Shown here: positions 10,401 to 21,740 of the stretch, piece by piece
How the letters are laid out: each line of letters starts with the position of its first letter
Numbering within the stretch: position 1 is the first letter of the stretch
Source: Panicum virgatum
Taxonomy: Eukaryota > Streptophyta > Magnoliopsida > Poales > Poaceae
DNA length: 64,000 nt
Assembly: GCF_016808335.1 (NCBI RefSeq)
Contig: NC_053146.1
Location: forward strand, 36,762,470-36,826,469
Reading direction: 5' to 3'
The notes under the pieces: generated by a model
Databases searched by the model: none
Seen by the model: the letters and a program-made list of their open reading frames with translations, nothing else
What the model was told of the DNA's origin: nothing
Position numbers and translations under genes: made by a program

Positions 10401-11232
10401 CCGTGTGTTTGGTTGGAGGTGCAAAGCGAACCCGGTTGGAGCCGACCCCTTTTTGGTCTGTTTGGATGAGGGGCATAGGGAGCGGAGCGGCTCCAGGGGA
10501 GAATATTCTCTCAAGATGTGGGTTCGCTCTGCCCGTCAAATTTCGAGGGACGGAGCGAACCCGTCCGGGTTCCGTCCGCGTCCGTCTCGTCCGTCGTCGT
10601 CGTCTCGACCTCGTCCCGCCCCGAGCCGCCCGTCTTCGTCCCGACCCGCGCCGCCCGTCCTCGTCGTCCTCGTCCTGACCCGTGTCGCCCGTCCCCGTCA
10701 TCCTCGTCCTGACCGCAGCGGTGGAGCTCGCCCGCAGCGGCTCGCGGCCGCGGCGGAGGTCGCCTGCGGAGGGCAGAGCAGCACGCGCATGGCGTGTTCC
10801 AGGTCTCACACGGCTGGGGCGGCGGCCGGCGGCGAGCTTCGCGGGGGGCCTGCACAGCAAGGGAGGAGGCCGGATGAGCGCCGGAATGGGTCCAGGAAGG
10901 CGAGGGGAGGCCGGGGCTGCGAGGAATCGAAGGGAAACTCACCGGATGAGGATTTGGCGGCGGCCGGAGTTGGGGAAGAGCCCACGACGGCTCGCGCCTT
11001 CGTGGAGGAAGAAGAAAGGAGGAAATGAGAGAGAGGACAATGACATGTGGGACCCACTAACGGAGTGAATCTGCCATCCATTTCATATCCCAATTCCTCT
11101 AACCAAACAAAGATTAAGGGTTGGAGCCAACCCATCCCAACAAAGCCAACCAAACATGAGTAGGGTTGAAGTCATCCCTAAAACCTGGGTTGAAGTGGCT
11201 CCAACCCACCCAACCCGCAACCAAACACACGG
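10401..11232. mobile_element. TIR DNA transposon, non-autonomous, with GC-rich interior
   Basis: The ends are inverted repeats of about 15 bp: CCGTGTGTTTGGTTG at 10401 and its complement ending at 11232. Further AACCAAACA-type motifs recur inside the right end (11100-11170). The interior is strongly GC-rich and contains no transposase. A convincing target duplication was not found, so the superfamily is open. The interior may include a captured gene fragment: on the - strand an exon-like GC-rich stretch ends at a GTGAGT-type donor near 10940. Confidence 0.6.
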
Positions 11233-11271
11233 TTCGGTGTTCATGTGTTTTGAGAGGGTCCCTACCCGTTC

Positions 11272-11279
11272 TTATATAT
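11272..11279 (-). promoter_or_regulatory. TATA box of the Tat 5' LTR
   Basis: On the - strand this reads gatatataag, between the LTR start at 11482 and the nested TIR element. It is the only TATA-like motif in the original LTR sequence. Confidence 0.45.
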
Positions 11280-11482
11280 CCGGGGGGACAGAGTTACATG
11301 GAAAGTCCTAGCTAAGTACGGTTGGAATCCCACTACAACACAATCGGGTAGTTTTTCTTTGTACTGCAGCTAGTTCTACGCCTATTTGGGTAGTTACAAG
11401 AGAGGTAAGGTACATCCATAAGCTATGCCTTACTCTAGAACATTCTATGCCTATAAGCAGTCCCGCTGCCCCGGGTCTGACA

Positions 11483-12432
11483 ACGTGTGGGCTCCACTGC
11501 AGATAGTTGAGATAGAGAATGAATATAGAGGACGAATGAGTGCGGGAAAAGTTGATATAGAGAAAAAAATCTTGATAATCAGATATAAATATTCCTTATA
11601 GAGGATGAATTTAGAGTACCATGAGTATGGATAGCATAATGGGGCGGTGAAATGAACGGGCCAAATTATGAAACAAATATTAACCTGTCAAGAGAACAAC
11701 GCTGCTTAGGAATTCTGAGTGAGGTCCTGTTTAGTTCCCAAAAATTTATCTACGGTACCTGTCACATCGAATTTTCAAACACATGCATGAAACATTAAAT
11801 GCAGTTGAAAAAAATAAATAATTACACAGTTCAATTGTAAATGACGAGACGAATCTTTTAAACCTAGTTAGTCCATAATTGGACATTAATTACCAAATAA
11901 TAAAAAAAATGCTACAATACCAAAATCCAAAATTTTCACGAACTAAACATGGCCTGATAATCACATAGATAAACATCCGATAGACATATAAAAATTCTGA
12001 TTAATTATAGGAATCATATTGTAGTAATTAGATTAAATAAGAAAAAAATTACATAGAAATTGATTCAATTTAATGTTACTTGTTTGGATCATTGGATGTT
12101 CTTAGAAATTCAATCTTCATATCACGAAAAATAATCCACTCCACATAAATAAAATTCTCTTTCTAGGGCCGGAAGTCCAGGTTGGACCCACATGGAAGAC
12201 CACGGTCTCCTCCGCTTCTTTTGCGTTTACCCCCCGCAATCGCATTCGTAATCGGACCAGGGCTCCGGAGTCTCCCACAGTCCCACTCCCCAACCGGGCT
12301 CTACTCAACCTCCGCGCCTTCTTGATCCCCGCCCGCTCACCAAGCACACCGATCCATCCAATCCTGGTCGCCGCTGCTGCCGGATTCGCCCGCTAACCAA
12401 CCCGCGCAAGCTCCGCCCCCTGCCGCGCCGCC
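11483..12432. other. Intergenic region upstream of PEX3
   Basis: AT-rich sequence with one MITE (11722-11955), then a sharp rise in GC from about 12165 towards the PEX3 start. The segment 12200-12432 is probably the PEX3 core promoter and 5' leader, but no clear TATA box was seen. No other coding sequence was recognised. Confidence 0.5.
11722..11955. mobile_element. MITE, GTTTAGTTC-type
   Basis: A 234-bp element with inverted ends AGGTCCTGTTTAGTTC on the left and AGGCCATGTTTAGTTC read inward from the right. The interior holds the stretch gacgagacgaatcttttaaa and ctagttagtccataattgga, which mark a very abundant grass MITE family. The target duplication was not resolved. Confidence 0.75.
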
Positions 12433-15400
12433 ATGCTGGCCTCGGCGAGGTGAGTGGTTCTGCCGGGGGTGTTCGAGGATTGGGCCTGCCAGCGAGGCGT
12501 TCGACGGATTGCGCGCGTGACGGAGACTTCTCTTTCTCCGTGCAGGGGGTTCTGGGCGCGGCACCGCCGGAAGATCCTCGTCTCGCTGGGCGTCGCGGGG
12601 GCGGGCTACGCCGCCTACCGCCTCTACGACGCGCACCGCGCCCAGCTCCTGCGGGTGGAGCAGCTGCGCGCCAGGGAGGAGAAGGCCGCCGACGACCTCG
12701 TCAAGAACCAGTAAGATAGTTTTGGGTCCCCGCTCCCACACACTACATGGAGGCGGACTACACGGGTTTCTTTGTTCTACTACTGACTGCTTGTTGCATT
12801 GCCTTGGGGGGGCTGCGTGCTCCTCTTCTTGATTGCTCTACTCTACTTTTGCTGCCTGTCTCCTCCACTGCCTGAGAGGGGAATTCTTCCCAGTTACAAG
12901 GTCAAGCTGGGGCTCCGCATTGAATTTAGTTTCTAGCGTGTTGGTTGCACTCAATTGATTTGAGGGTTGATTCAATTCGCAGCTAAACTGTGGAAGAAAG
13001 AAGATAACTTTGTTGCTTTAACAAATTCAGATGTTTTCCACATCCTTAATATAGACCAACTCAGAGAGATGCGGGTTCCACTTTATTCAGGTTATACAAA
13101 CCAAACCATCAGTGCACATGGTCATACTTGACATCATTACACGTAATGCTAATATTAACTGGACAGGGTGAAAATATGCTGGAGAAAGACCGAGCCTGGT
13201 TTTTGTTTGTTAGTACCATAGTCACAGGATTCGGGGTCGATGCCTCGTCCCTCGACCCGGGAACGTCGTTCCGATTCGAGGGTCGGGGTTGAAGAGGGTC
13301 AGTGTCCCATTCAAGGTTGGATCGTGTCCCAGTTTGAAAGGGGTCGCAGCCCCATTGCTAGCAGATTTAATTGGGATAAGGAGGTTAAGGACAGTGGATC
13401 GGTGTGGTTTTTGTTAGACAATGAGCTGAGTACGTGTAGCATGGTCTAAATGTACTCTTTTATATGTTTCTTATATGCTTGTGCAGATTAGTTTCTTCAT
13501 TAGTAGCACATATATAGTTTTTGTCTTTATCGACCCGAAGATATCGACCCCGATGAATCAGGGTCGTGTCCCACATAATAATTTATCGTTCCATAGATGT
13601 ATACCCCCTTCGTACCACAATTTTATAAAATGACGACCCTCGACCCCGTTCCTCGACCCGGTCGACCTAGGAACTTTGTGACTATGGTTAGTACTTAGTA
13701 CTAGTTATAATAATTCAAATAGGTAGTTGTTTCAGATTAAACAAGCGCTATATTTAGTAAAGGAGCTTACCTCATAATTGTTTGGCTGTTTCCATTTTAT
13801 TGTAGGCTACAGCAACACTTTGAGAAGGTGCAGAGCATTTGTGACACTACCACATTGCCTTTGGCCATGCATCAGCTCTGTGAAAACATAATGAGTCAGT
13901 TGGATATTTCAAAATTGACTGCCAAGTTACGGCAAGGGAAGGCAGAATCAAGAGCAATGACACCAAAAGAAAAATATGATACTTGGGAGGAGATTAAAAT
14001 TAAGAGTATGATATTTTTTCGTCGTAACTATTGCATGGCCTTTTCTCTTCTTTTCCTTGTCTAATCATAAATATGCATTAGTAACCATGTTATTGTCTAT
14101 TTCAATGGAACCTCCGATTTCTTAGGTTTCACAAAGACAGTTTCTTCAATTTGGGCAATGACGTTGCTCAGCTTGTACACTAGAGTTCAGGTCACCATAT
14201 TAGGCAGGCATCTCTACTTAGATTTTGCCCGAGGTACACATGGTGCACAGTTACAGGTAGATCTATGCTCCAGGCTCCACATTCTATGCTCAAGCATTTC
14301 CATACGAATTACTATTTTATTTGTTTCTTCCTCCAGTTATTGATTCTTGCACTCTAGACAGTTGAATAATTGAAATTATGTTAGTACACTGACTCGACTT
14401 GGGTTCAAGCTGCTCCTGATATGAAATATCTCACTTCTATTGCAGGAAGAATCTGATACCTTTAGTGAAAATGGACACAAGAGCTTCCTTACAACGGCTG
14501 ATTATCTTCCCACTGGCAAAATCAATGCATACATAATGCATATGCAACATGCTGCAACAGGAGTCCTAAAAGAGTAAATATTTCTTCTTATTCCCTTACG
14601 ATAGTTATTACCAGCATGTTCACCACCCAACAAATGAAGGAAGATGCATCTAAATTGTTCTAGCAAAATGCTTGTTTATGTTACATGCTGATATTCTTGT
14701 GCACTGAGTCATCAAGAGCAACCACACTTTGTATTCAGCACAAGTTAACTAGTGTTGTACACAATGCCTTGTTTACTTTTTTTTTTTTGGAAATCCAACG
14801 GTGAACATTATACCACTAATTGCCTGTTAACCAGGTGGCTTTCCAGTTACTTCGCTTCTTAGCTTAGATTTCAGTCCATTATATACAACTTGTCTCCTAA
14901 AACCTTATGATTCTTAGTCCAATGCTCAAGGGTATCTTAAAACCCGTCTAATATCAATGATACTGTACATGGCCACTATGGTTGGTTCTCAGCAGTAATG
15001 GTCTGGTTTCCACTGAGAAATTGACTCCTAGTTGTGTTTCCCCTTAGCGATACTCAGTACTGGCATGTGAAAATTTGCAGGAAGCAACTGAAAGACCTTA
15101 TGAGCACGGACGAAGTATTGCAAACAATGTTACAAATATTGGACTTTTTCATGAATCTGTGTGAAGATAACTCATGGATAAAATACCTTGTACCTGACGA
15201 TGCCAGTGTTCAAGCACAGTTGATGGCTGTGTCCACTAGTGGCTTTGATGATTCATCACTCCTAAATGATTTCAGAAAGCTCGAACAACTAATGGCCGAG
15301 ACACGAGTAGTACTGGCAAGGTAATTTTGTGTTATGGATTGTGTTATGTTCAGTTATAGCAAGAGGTAACTTGCATCATAATGCACTCTTCTTTGCTCCG

Positions 15401-16395
15401 TCTGTTGTATGATTGGTCTTCATTTCTTTTATCCTTCATGAATTAACTTGGAATTGATTAACTATTTCAATTTCTAACAGATTGCATTGTAACTGTTTAC
15501 TTTGCAATCCATTTCATATGACATGTGATTTGTATTGACCTAGTTTGCTAATTATCTTTTTACTATGTATGGGGATCCAAATTTTAAGGAGTCGAAGCAA
15601 CTTTCTTGGTAGCATTAACTCACTACTTTGAGATTCATTTGATAGCATTTACCATTATTAGATTATATAGTTAGTCTGTTATGGAGCAAAAAGGGTGCTC
15701 TGTATTTAGGTTGGTGTGCATTACATTTCCTTTCAAGGTATCGAATGAAATGATGGTATCATTTTCTGTAGGCTTCCCCCTTTCTTTTCTCTTCCTTGCT
15801 GCTTGGCCCGATGGGGTCTGTTCTGTGACTTCTGGAATTTCCGAACTCAGTAATGGAAATGGGGTATAGCCTCGTGTTGAAAAAGAAAAAAAAAGAATAT
15901 CATTTTCATGCATGCATGATAACAGTCGCATACAATGAACTTCTTTTAATACGGTTAATATGTTGCAACTCAGGGAGAACAAATTTTTAGTGTAACTATA
16001 TTATGTCATGCATAGAATCATTTTTTCCCTATGTCAATCTAATGGGATGTCTGTTGACTGTGGTTGACTCTTGGTAACGTCGACAAAGTAGCCCCTATCT
16101 GTATCTACTTAACCATTTGCAACTGTGGTATTGCAGTGATGATTTCAGAAATATCATGGAGAGGTCAATGAGGAAGATAGCTGACATGGTGATAGAGGAC
16201 CTGACTGCGCAGGCTGGAATTCCAAGTCCTCCATCAGGATTGCCCTTAGCGACGCTCTTGCCCAGAGTTGCTCATTTGAGCTCGCTATTGCTTGAGGAGC
16301 CAAACAAGAACAAATACATTCAGATGATCCGAAGTATGCCTGAAGTGGAACTCTTCTACACATTCCTCTATGCAAACATGCCACCAGAAACATGA
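12433..16395 (+). CDS. PEX3: Peroxisome biogenesis protein 3 (peroxin-3)
   Basis: The product is the peroxisomal membrane protein that docks PEX19 and inserts other membrane proteins into peroxisomes. Coding exons are 12433-12449, 12546-12710, 13806-14005, 14126-14256, 14446-14573, 15081-15320 and 16137-16395. All introns are GT-AG, and the sum of 1140 nt gives 379 residues, close to the usual plant length. The start is the ATG in gccgccATG. The N-terminus RGFWARHRRK is followed by a membrane segment at about residues 16-33, the family's peroxisomal anchor. Other conserved blocks are DTTTLPLAMHQL, MTLLSLYTRVQVTILGRHLY, LPTGKINAYI and the C-terminal SMPEVELFYTFLYANMPPET. Intron 2 carries a MITE. 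No frameshift or premature stop was found. Identification rests on resemblance to plant PEX3 as recalled; no search was run. Confidence 0.95.
13216..13687. mobile_element. MITE in PEX3 intron 2, TSD TTAGTA
   Basis: A 472-bp element with inverted ends CCATAGTCACA(g/a)(g/a)(a/g)TTC, flanked by TTAGTA at 13210-13215 and 13688-13693. Subterminal sequence is rich in tcgaccc and its complement. It contains only a short meaningless frame (13240-13449). It lies wholly inside the intron, away from both splice sites. The superfamily is undetermined. Confidence 0.75.
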
Positions 16396-17140
16396 TCTGT
16401 ACATTGATATGAAATGATCACTTCCTTCTGAACTGTGGCTCCAATGGTCTGGCGGTATGTGGATGCCGAACATTCTGCAAATCTGGGAACCAAGAGCTCA
16501 TTTCTGCGCTGTATATGCTGAGATATTCCGCTTTTACTAACATGAAGTAACTAAGTGGAGTTCCTTCCATCTGGATTCTTTCTTCAAAGTCTGGGTTGTG
16601 AGTGTCTATTTAGGATCCCCACCCTTTGTTTCTGCTATTTTGCTATATTTTTGGAAGCTTACACGACGATAATTGGTGCGTATGTTTTACTGGTCAAATG
16701 GTTAATGTATACATTTCTACTTAGTTGAGCCTTTTTGTTTGGTTACATGTGAATATTTCAGCTCAGTTGAGTCTCCTTTCTCAGGCGAGCAAAGCTGTTT
16801 GAATAAACTGGATTTCTGGGATATGACTATTATTTGTGTTGATGAAGTATATTATCGGACTCTTAGTGTGGTGGCGTTTGTGATGTGAAATAATATTTCT
16901 TCTAGTTCTTCATTCATGAATTTCAGCAAAGGTTTCTTCTTTTTATGTGAACTTTGATCAAAATTTACTTAGGCAGAATGGCTAATTCCACAAATGTATT
17001 ATTCCTTGATATTGATTTGCTGCGAAGATTGGACACACAAATAAAAAGCAAACATCCCTGTCTGCTTTTCTCGTGCTGCTGCCACAAAAGTAATCTTGTA
17101 ACATGGAAAACATTACTAGGCGATAATGCTTCTGATTTCA

Positions 17141-17169
17141 CCCCCCCCCCCCCCCCCCCCCCCCCCCCC
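17141..17169. repeat. Poly-C tract
   Basis: A run of 29 C residues followed by a C/A-rich tail and an A-run. It is a simple repeat whose length may be a sequencing or assembly approximation. Confidence 0.9.
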
Positions 17170-17451
17170 ACCCCCACCCACCCCAAAAAAAAAAGAGAAT
17201 GGGTCAATTGCCCTTGGTTTTGGTTTTATTAGAGGTATTTCTTAGTATGTAAGTATTGTCTTAGTTTACTGGCTGTAGACATTTTTATATTAAGGAATAC
17301 TTGTATATTTTATATGCCATTGCACAAGGATCTGAGTCCCTTTTGGCTGATGTAATATGATAGCATAATTTGGTGCATATGTTGCATCAATATCAAAATT
17401 TGATGATGCCAATTGATTATCAGTATCCTGAACCTCAAAAGCTCTGATTTA

Positions 17452-17572
17452 ATTCAGTGGTTTCAAGATGTCCATGACTTCAAGGACGACACCAAGGACG
17501 ATGGAGCTGCAGATTTAGAACCTCAACAACTCACATATGTGCAGGGCATGGTGGACCGCCCGAATGATGTAA
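17452..17572 (+). other. Unrecognised coding-like fragment between PEX3 and GFT1
   Basis: An open stretch encodes WFQDVHDFKDDTKDDG... and then QQLTYVQGMVDRPNDV. Its composition is protein-like, but no domain was recognised and no start is convincing. It is preceded by an ttcag acceptor-like site at about 17455-17459. It could be a remnant exon, or part of an alternative 3' end of PEX3. Chance cannot be excluded. Confidence 0.25.
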
Positions 17573-18204
17573 TTTGTAGTGTTCAAATACTTTCTTTGTT
17601 TTTGCCCCGATGGTACAAACCGTCAGAAACTAGCAAAACTGGCAGGAATTTATCATAATTTGGGGTAAGATGTGTAACCAGAGGATTGTTCAAATAAATA
17701 AAATTGCTCCGTGTTTCTATTAATATGTATGAATTTGCTGTGGCCCCAATGCCAAATTGAATTTATGCTCAATTCGGCCAAAGCTGCTCAGGTAGCAAAT
17801 GCAGTAGCAAGTACGGCATACCTCAAATATCCTATTTTTGTGTAAAACATCAAATCAGACAACGTACTATCTAATTGTAAAGGGAAAAATATTTGCACCA
17901 AAATAGGCATTCATATTCTGATGTATATGACAATGAGGTGGATCATAAGTTCGTAACCATATAGGATGTAGCATATGATGTTGCCACAGAACTGCATCAA
18001 GCAGTGTGAAATACATATTGAATTTAAAAACGAAAATATTACAAATTTTCAACAGTAAAACTAACTTATAATTTACTACTTCCTCTAGTATTCCCTCGTG
18101 TTTGATTTGTCATTTGTTTCAAGGGTGAAAAACAAGAGCCTATTCAAGGCCAAAGAATAAATCTGCAAAATCTAATGCTAGGTGTGAATAATTCACGCAC
18201 TGGA

Positions 18205-19221
18205 CTACTTAGCAGGTGCAACTAAGCCTTGCTTCTCTTCATCAAGCTCTATGCTATCATTGTCCTCTTTAGGTTGCTCAGATACTGGCCCATGCTGACC
18301 CGCAGAATTTCCTTTTGTCATAACTGATTGTTGATAGAGTATCCCACCAACAATAGTGAAGAGCAAGCAAACTAAACCAAATGCACTTGCATGTTTGTCC
18401 CAGATCATGACATTGATAGCCACGGTGAGGAACTTATTCACAACCCCGGTCACGGTAAATGCAGTGGCTGAGACTGCTTTCCTTGCTGCAAAACCAAAGA
18501 AACTGATGAGGAGCCCAAACACGCATGACAATGCCACTGCCATAAAGGCATCCAGTTGAAACCAGCCGTCACCCCTTGATTCAATGGCTGCAAAGACCAA
18601 CTTATGCTCTCCTGTAACGAACCAAAAGATGGGTGCCAGCATCAATGACAGAAGGTTGTTGTAGAGCACAAAGCCCCAGGTATTCAGCCCCAGGTTTGTC
18701 ACGATGTGCTTGATGTACACCATTTCAGTTGTTATGGTCACCAGATATGCAAGTGCCCATGAGTATGCTGTGAGGCTGAATGCTGAATCTGTAATCACAT
18801 AACCAACTGCTCCTCCCAAGATGACCACAAGGGATAAGAATGTGAACTTTGAAGGACATGGTTGCTTCCTGAAAGTTGTGTCAGCAATAGCAACCAAAAG
18901 CGGCGTCAAGGATCTGAAAACTATGAACGTATCAACATTGGCATGGCAGAGGAGATTTGTGTTTGTGAATATGGCAAGGTAGAAGACAAGAGCAGCAGGT
19001 GCAAATTTCTTTGCCGTGTCCAACTTGAAGGGGTCATGGCTGAGAAGACCTAGCTTTCCAAGGATCCAAACACCAGCAGCAGATGTGAAGTATTGTAGAG
19101 CAGTCAAGAGGCCAGGGTAACTGAACTTTGTGACGGCATATTTATTGATGATCGAGAGCAAACTTGAGCACAGAGCATACCCTACTACAAGGCTGCTAGT
19201 TGCATAGTACTGCTTTGCCAT
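18205..19221 (-). CDS. GFT1: Golgi GDP-L-fucose transporter (GONST4/GFT1-like)
   Basis: A 338-residue nucleotide-sugar transporter of the drug/metabolite transporter superfamily (TPT/EamA fold), encoded in one coding exon. It is strongly hydrophobic with about ten membrane segments and a hydrophilic, acidic C-terminal tail (EDNDSIELDEE). Blocks shared with Arabidopsis GFT1 include SSLVVGYALCSSLLSIINK, TNTNLL, HANVDTFIVFRSLTPLLVAI, YSWALAYLVTITTEMVYIKH and FTVTGVVNKFLTV. The family member in Arabidopsis moves GDP-fucose into the Golgi for fucosylation of cell-wall glycans and glycoproteins. The chosen Met (19219-19221) is followed by a short N-terminus and the first membrane helix. The gene converges on PEX3, with an intron in its 5' leader. 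No break was seen. Confidence 0.9.
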   Translation of the reverse strand: MAKQYYATSSLVVGYALCSSLLSIINKYAVTKFSYPGLLTALQYFTSAAGVWILGKLGLLSHDPFKLDTAKKFAPAALVFYLAIFTNTNLLCHANVDTFIVFRSLTPLLVAIADTTFRKQPCPSKFTFLSLVVILGGAVGYVITDSAFSLTAYSWALAYLVTITTEMVYIKHIVTNLGLNTWGFVLYNNLLSLMLAPIFWFVTGEHKLVFAAIESRGDGWFQLDAFMAVALSCVFGLLISFFGFAARKAVSATAFTVTGVVNKFLTVAINVMIWDKHASAFGLVCLLFTIVGGILYQQSVMTKGNSAGQHGPVSEQPKEDNDSIELDEEKQGLVAPAK

Positions 19222-19238
19222 GAGAATAGAATGTTCAC

Positions 19239-19756
19239 CTGCAACAGGTTCAGTGTTAGGAAAACATTCAAATAGAACAATAGAACCTAAATTACTATTT
19301 AGAACGGGAATGATGAACAGAAAACGGTTTCCATAGATCTACAAAACAAATTTAATTGCCGCTACTTGTAACATAAGGTATGACTCATGCCGCATTAGGC
19401 TGGAAGATCTATCCAGGGTATTTTACTTGCTCCGAACTACTTAAACAAAGGCACAGGAGGAAGGCATAACGCTCCAATTTACACTGGCAAGAGAAATAAT
19501 CTGAAAACACACGGTGACTGCAGAGCTGAGGGCACGATTTTGTAGTAGCAATTTTTTGTGTGTATACAATAGACACACATATGTATAAGTATAGTACATA
19601 TTAATAAGATATGTGTAGACAAATCCAATCCTCTAATGGAAAAACCTCACTCAAGTGGCTAAAAGTCCCAATAGGGGACATCCTTAGTTCCAGACCCGAA
19701 AATCAATCAATAGGATATAGGATGGACGGAGACAGAGCTAGGCCAAACTCGCTCAC
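19239..19756 (-). other. Predicted intron in the GFT1 5' leader
   Basis: On the - strand a donor CCCG|GTGAGC at 19756 and an acceptor TTGCAG|GTGAAC at 19239 bound a 518-bp leader intron just upstream of the ATG. This agrees with the otherwise intronless coding region. Transcript data are needed to confirm it. Confidence 0.5.
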
Positions 19757-20818
19757 CGGGCAGTAAAACCTCCAAATTTTGACGAACAATACGGCGCTTC
19801 ACATAACATTAGCTACCAACCTCCACTCCACGCCGGTCTAAAGATTCGCAGAAGCGGCGGCGAAGAACGGCGCTCGGGGTAACCGCCTGCCGACCTATCA
19901 GGAAAGATTCGTGTCCCCAAAATCCAAATTTGCCTGACTGCTGCGGATTTCTTGGATGCGCGTCGCCAGGGAAAGGAAAGAAATGCCGTCAAAAAAAAAA
20001 GGGAAAGGAAAGAAACGGACCGGGAGAAGAGAAGGCAGGCAGTGCCTTCCAGATCAGAGACCAAGTGCGCCGCCCGTCCCAAGAAACTACCAGAATTGTT
20101 CGTTTCAAAAAGAAGAAACTACTATCTGATGAAGAACGGGGCGGGGGAAGGAGAGAGTTGCGGCGTACAGGGAGAGGCGAGGCAGGCGCAGCGGCATTCC
20201 CGTCGGCCTCCGGCTCCGGGGGCCTCTGCAACTGCAAGGCAAGTGCAATGCCTTGGGTTTGGTTTGTATGTGTGTGCATGTGGCTGACAGAGTGACAGCC
20301 AATTGGTTTGGTTAACGTCCGTGGGGAGACGGAAGAAGAAGCTTCAAACCAACGACGGTGATACGGGGGTAGGTCTAAATTACTAGTACGTCATGAAAGC
20401 GATGCTGTGGTGCGAACTATCCATAATTCCAAACACCGGTTCTGTCATCTGTGCCCGCAATTACTCGTTTCGCTTTCAGTCCAAACTAAAATCGGATTGG
20501 CCGGATTTCGTTTTCGACTACAAGAAAATCGATGGGTTTAGTTCCCAAGCGAGCTTGTATAGCAGTATAGTCATTTACCGGACGATCCAAACACGTTCTC
20601 ATATTTGCCGGTCATATATAGAGAAACACATCCGCTGTGTTCGTTTTGCTGTGGCTGATGACTGGTGCTGATGTAGTATGAGAGAACAGTACTGCTGGCT
20701 GGTTGGCTGATAAGCCAAACGAACACAACGATTATACTCTGTCTCCGTGTATTGAATGCACTAGTTATTTGAGCGATTCAATGCCTTTTTCGTAAGTATT
20801 TGTCTAGTTCGAGCAATG
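19757..20818. other. GFT1 leader, promoter region and flank of the second Tat element
   Basis: The leader exon on the - strand probably lies in 19757 to about 20290, where pyrimidine-rich, GC-rich sequence (on that strand) is seen. Further left of the LTR, 20640-20730 shows facing ends of a GTTCGTTTTGCTG / CCAAACGAAC type that may be a short MITE remnant. No coding region was recognised. Confidence 0.35.
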
Positions 20819-21326
20819 TGTTGACGTAAATCTGATCAACACACAAACGCTAGAACGTGCAGGATTACAACGATCGCAACCCTAAATGATTGCAGCGATC
20901 GCAACCTGACGAAGACCTCCGGCGACTGGTCAGACTGGTCGCGCCAACCGGTCCGACCGGTCGGGCGCAGAGAGCTTCGCGAAGACCTAAAGCTGCAAGC
21001 TCGGGAGGGGCCCGTCGGAGCTCGCAGATCTAGGGTTGTCTTAGACCACCCAAGACGCTCTTGAACACCGTAGAGACGAGCAAAGAACAGCACGAGGTTG
21101 GAAAAACTAGGTTTTAAAGAAAAAGTGAAATAATTGATTTGATTCGATTGGGTAGAAGGACCTCAATCGGCCGTGACCTTTATATTTATAGGCCCGGGAC
21201 AACGTACCCCTTTCAAATCGGGTTACAAACAGACTCCAAATTAAAACCGTAACTCGACTCGGACTGTACAGGCTCAGACAGGTCTGACCGGTCGGCCTCG
21301 CACTTTGCCAATTTTAGCTGCCAACA
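20819..21326 (-). repeat. 3' LTR of the second Tat element
   Basis: A 508-bp LTR with ends TGTTGA and CCAACA. It shares long near-identical stretches with 45576-46054 (for example the block starting cgaagacctccggcgactgg). A TATA motif reads on the - strand at about 21181-21190. It contains GACCGGTC-type palindromes at 20930-20970 and 21275-21295. Confidence 0.88.
21181..21190 (-). promoter_or_regulatory. TATA box of the second Tat LTR
   Basis: It reads tataaatata on the - strand. The same motif is present in the other LTR at 45919-45928. Confidence 0.5.
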
Positions 21327-21740
21327 TATGCTCCCATGCCTTTTTGGTGAGCTTTGCAAGCTAAAAAGCAAATACCAGAAACTAGACTAATTACATGAAT
21401 TTACACAAAAATACAAGCTAAAAATAATGCTAAGAGCGATACTCTATACCGGCCGTCTTCGTCTTCAAGCGCCTTGCCACACGCTGGGATAATATTTCTT
21501 CAAGTATCTTCAATTAAGAGCCCTTGGAAGACGCACTCCTTACATCGTCTCCACCATATAAGAATTGCCGAAGATAACCTTGACGATCTTGTACGGTCCT
21601 TCCCAACTTGGCGATCACTTGCCGAACTTGTTGCTCTTTGTGCTAAGAGGTAATATTGTCTTCCATACCAACTCACCAATCTGAAAAGATTTGGTTCTTA
21701 CCTTCTTGTTGTAAGCTCTAGCCACCCGAAACTTGTCCTT

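Larger units (their letters stand above)
1..11482 (-). mobile_element. Ty3/gypsy Tat-lineage LTR retrotransposon, 3' end outside window
   Basis: Read on the - strand, the order is 5' LTR (10231-11482), primer-binding site, upstream gag ORFs, gag, protease, RT, RNase H, integrase, then an antisense ORF and a non-coding tail running off the left edge. An extra ORF in antisense orientation downstream of integrase is a known trait of the Tat lineage in plants, and the gag, protease (DGGSG) and integrase sequences are of the grass RIRE2/Grande/Cinful sort. Gag, protease and the first RT piece share one frame from 8760 to 6661 apart from nonsense codons near 8518, 8023 and 7117. RT is split by a nested solo LTR, and a frameshift lies between RT and the large RT-IN frame. 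The lineage call is family knowledge; exact family membership is not determined. Confidence 0.9.
10231..11482 (-). repeat. 5' LTR of the Tat element, with nested TIR element
   Basis: The boundaries are TGTCGG at 10231 and CTGACA ending at 11482, giving TG...CA ends on either strand. An 832-bp TIR element occupies 10401-11232, leaving an LTR of roughly 420 bp. A TATA-like ATATATAAG read on the - strand lies at about 11272-11279. The PBS at 10211-10228 adjoins its inner end. The five bases outside (acgtg, 11483-11487) would be the target duplication, but the other copy is outside the window. Confidence 0.85.
16396..18204. other. PEX3 3' region and intergenic sequence
   Basis: This begins with the PEX3 3' untranslated region. 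It contains a homopolymer C tract (17141-17169), a short coding-like fragment (17452-17572) and AT-rich sequence up to the converging GFT1 gene. Nothing else was recognised. Confidence 0.5.

Noticed and set aside
10357..11028. Overlapping GC-rich frames on both strands
   Set aside because: They are in the interior of a TIR element; proline/arginine-rich translation in several frames is a composition effect.
12450..12719. Frames reading through from 12450 and 12454
   Set aside because: They run across PEX3 intron 1 and exon 2; the spliced model starting at 12433 explains the coding signal.
20814..20818. Target duplication caatg for the second Tat element
   Set aside because: The sequence after the right LTR end (46055 onwards, ttgtt) does not match, and the LTR terminus itself is altered there.
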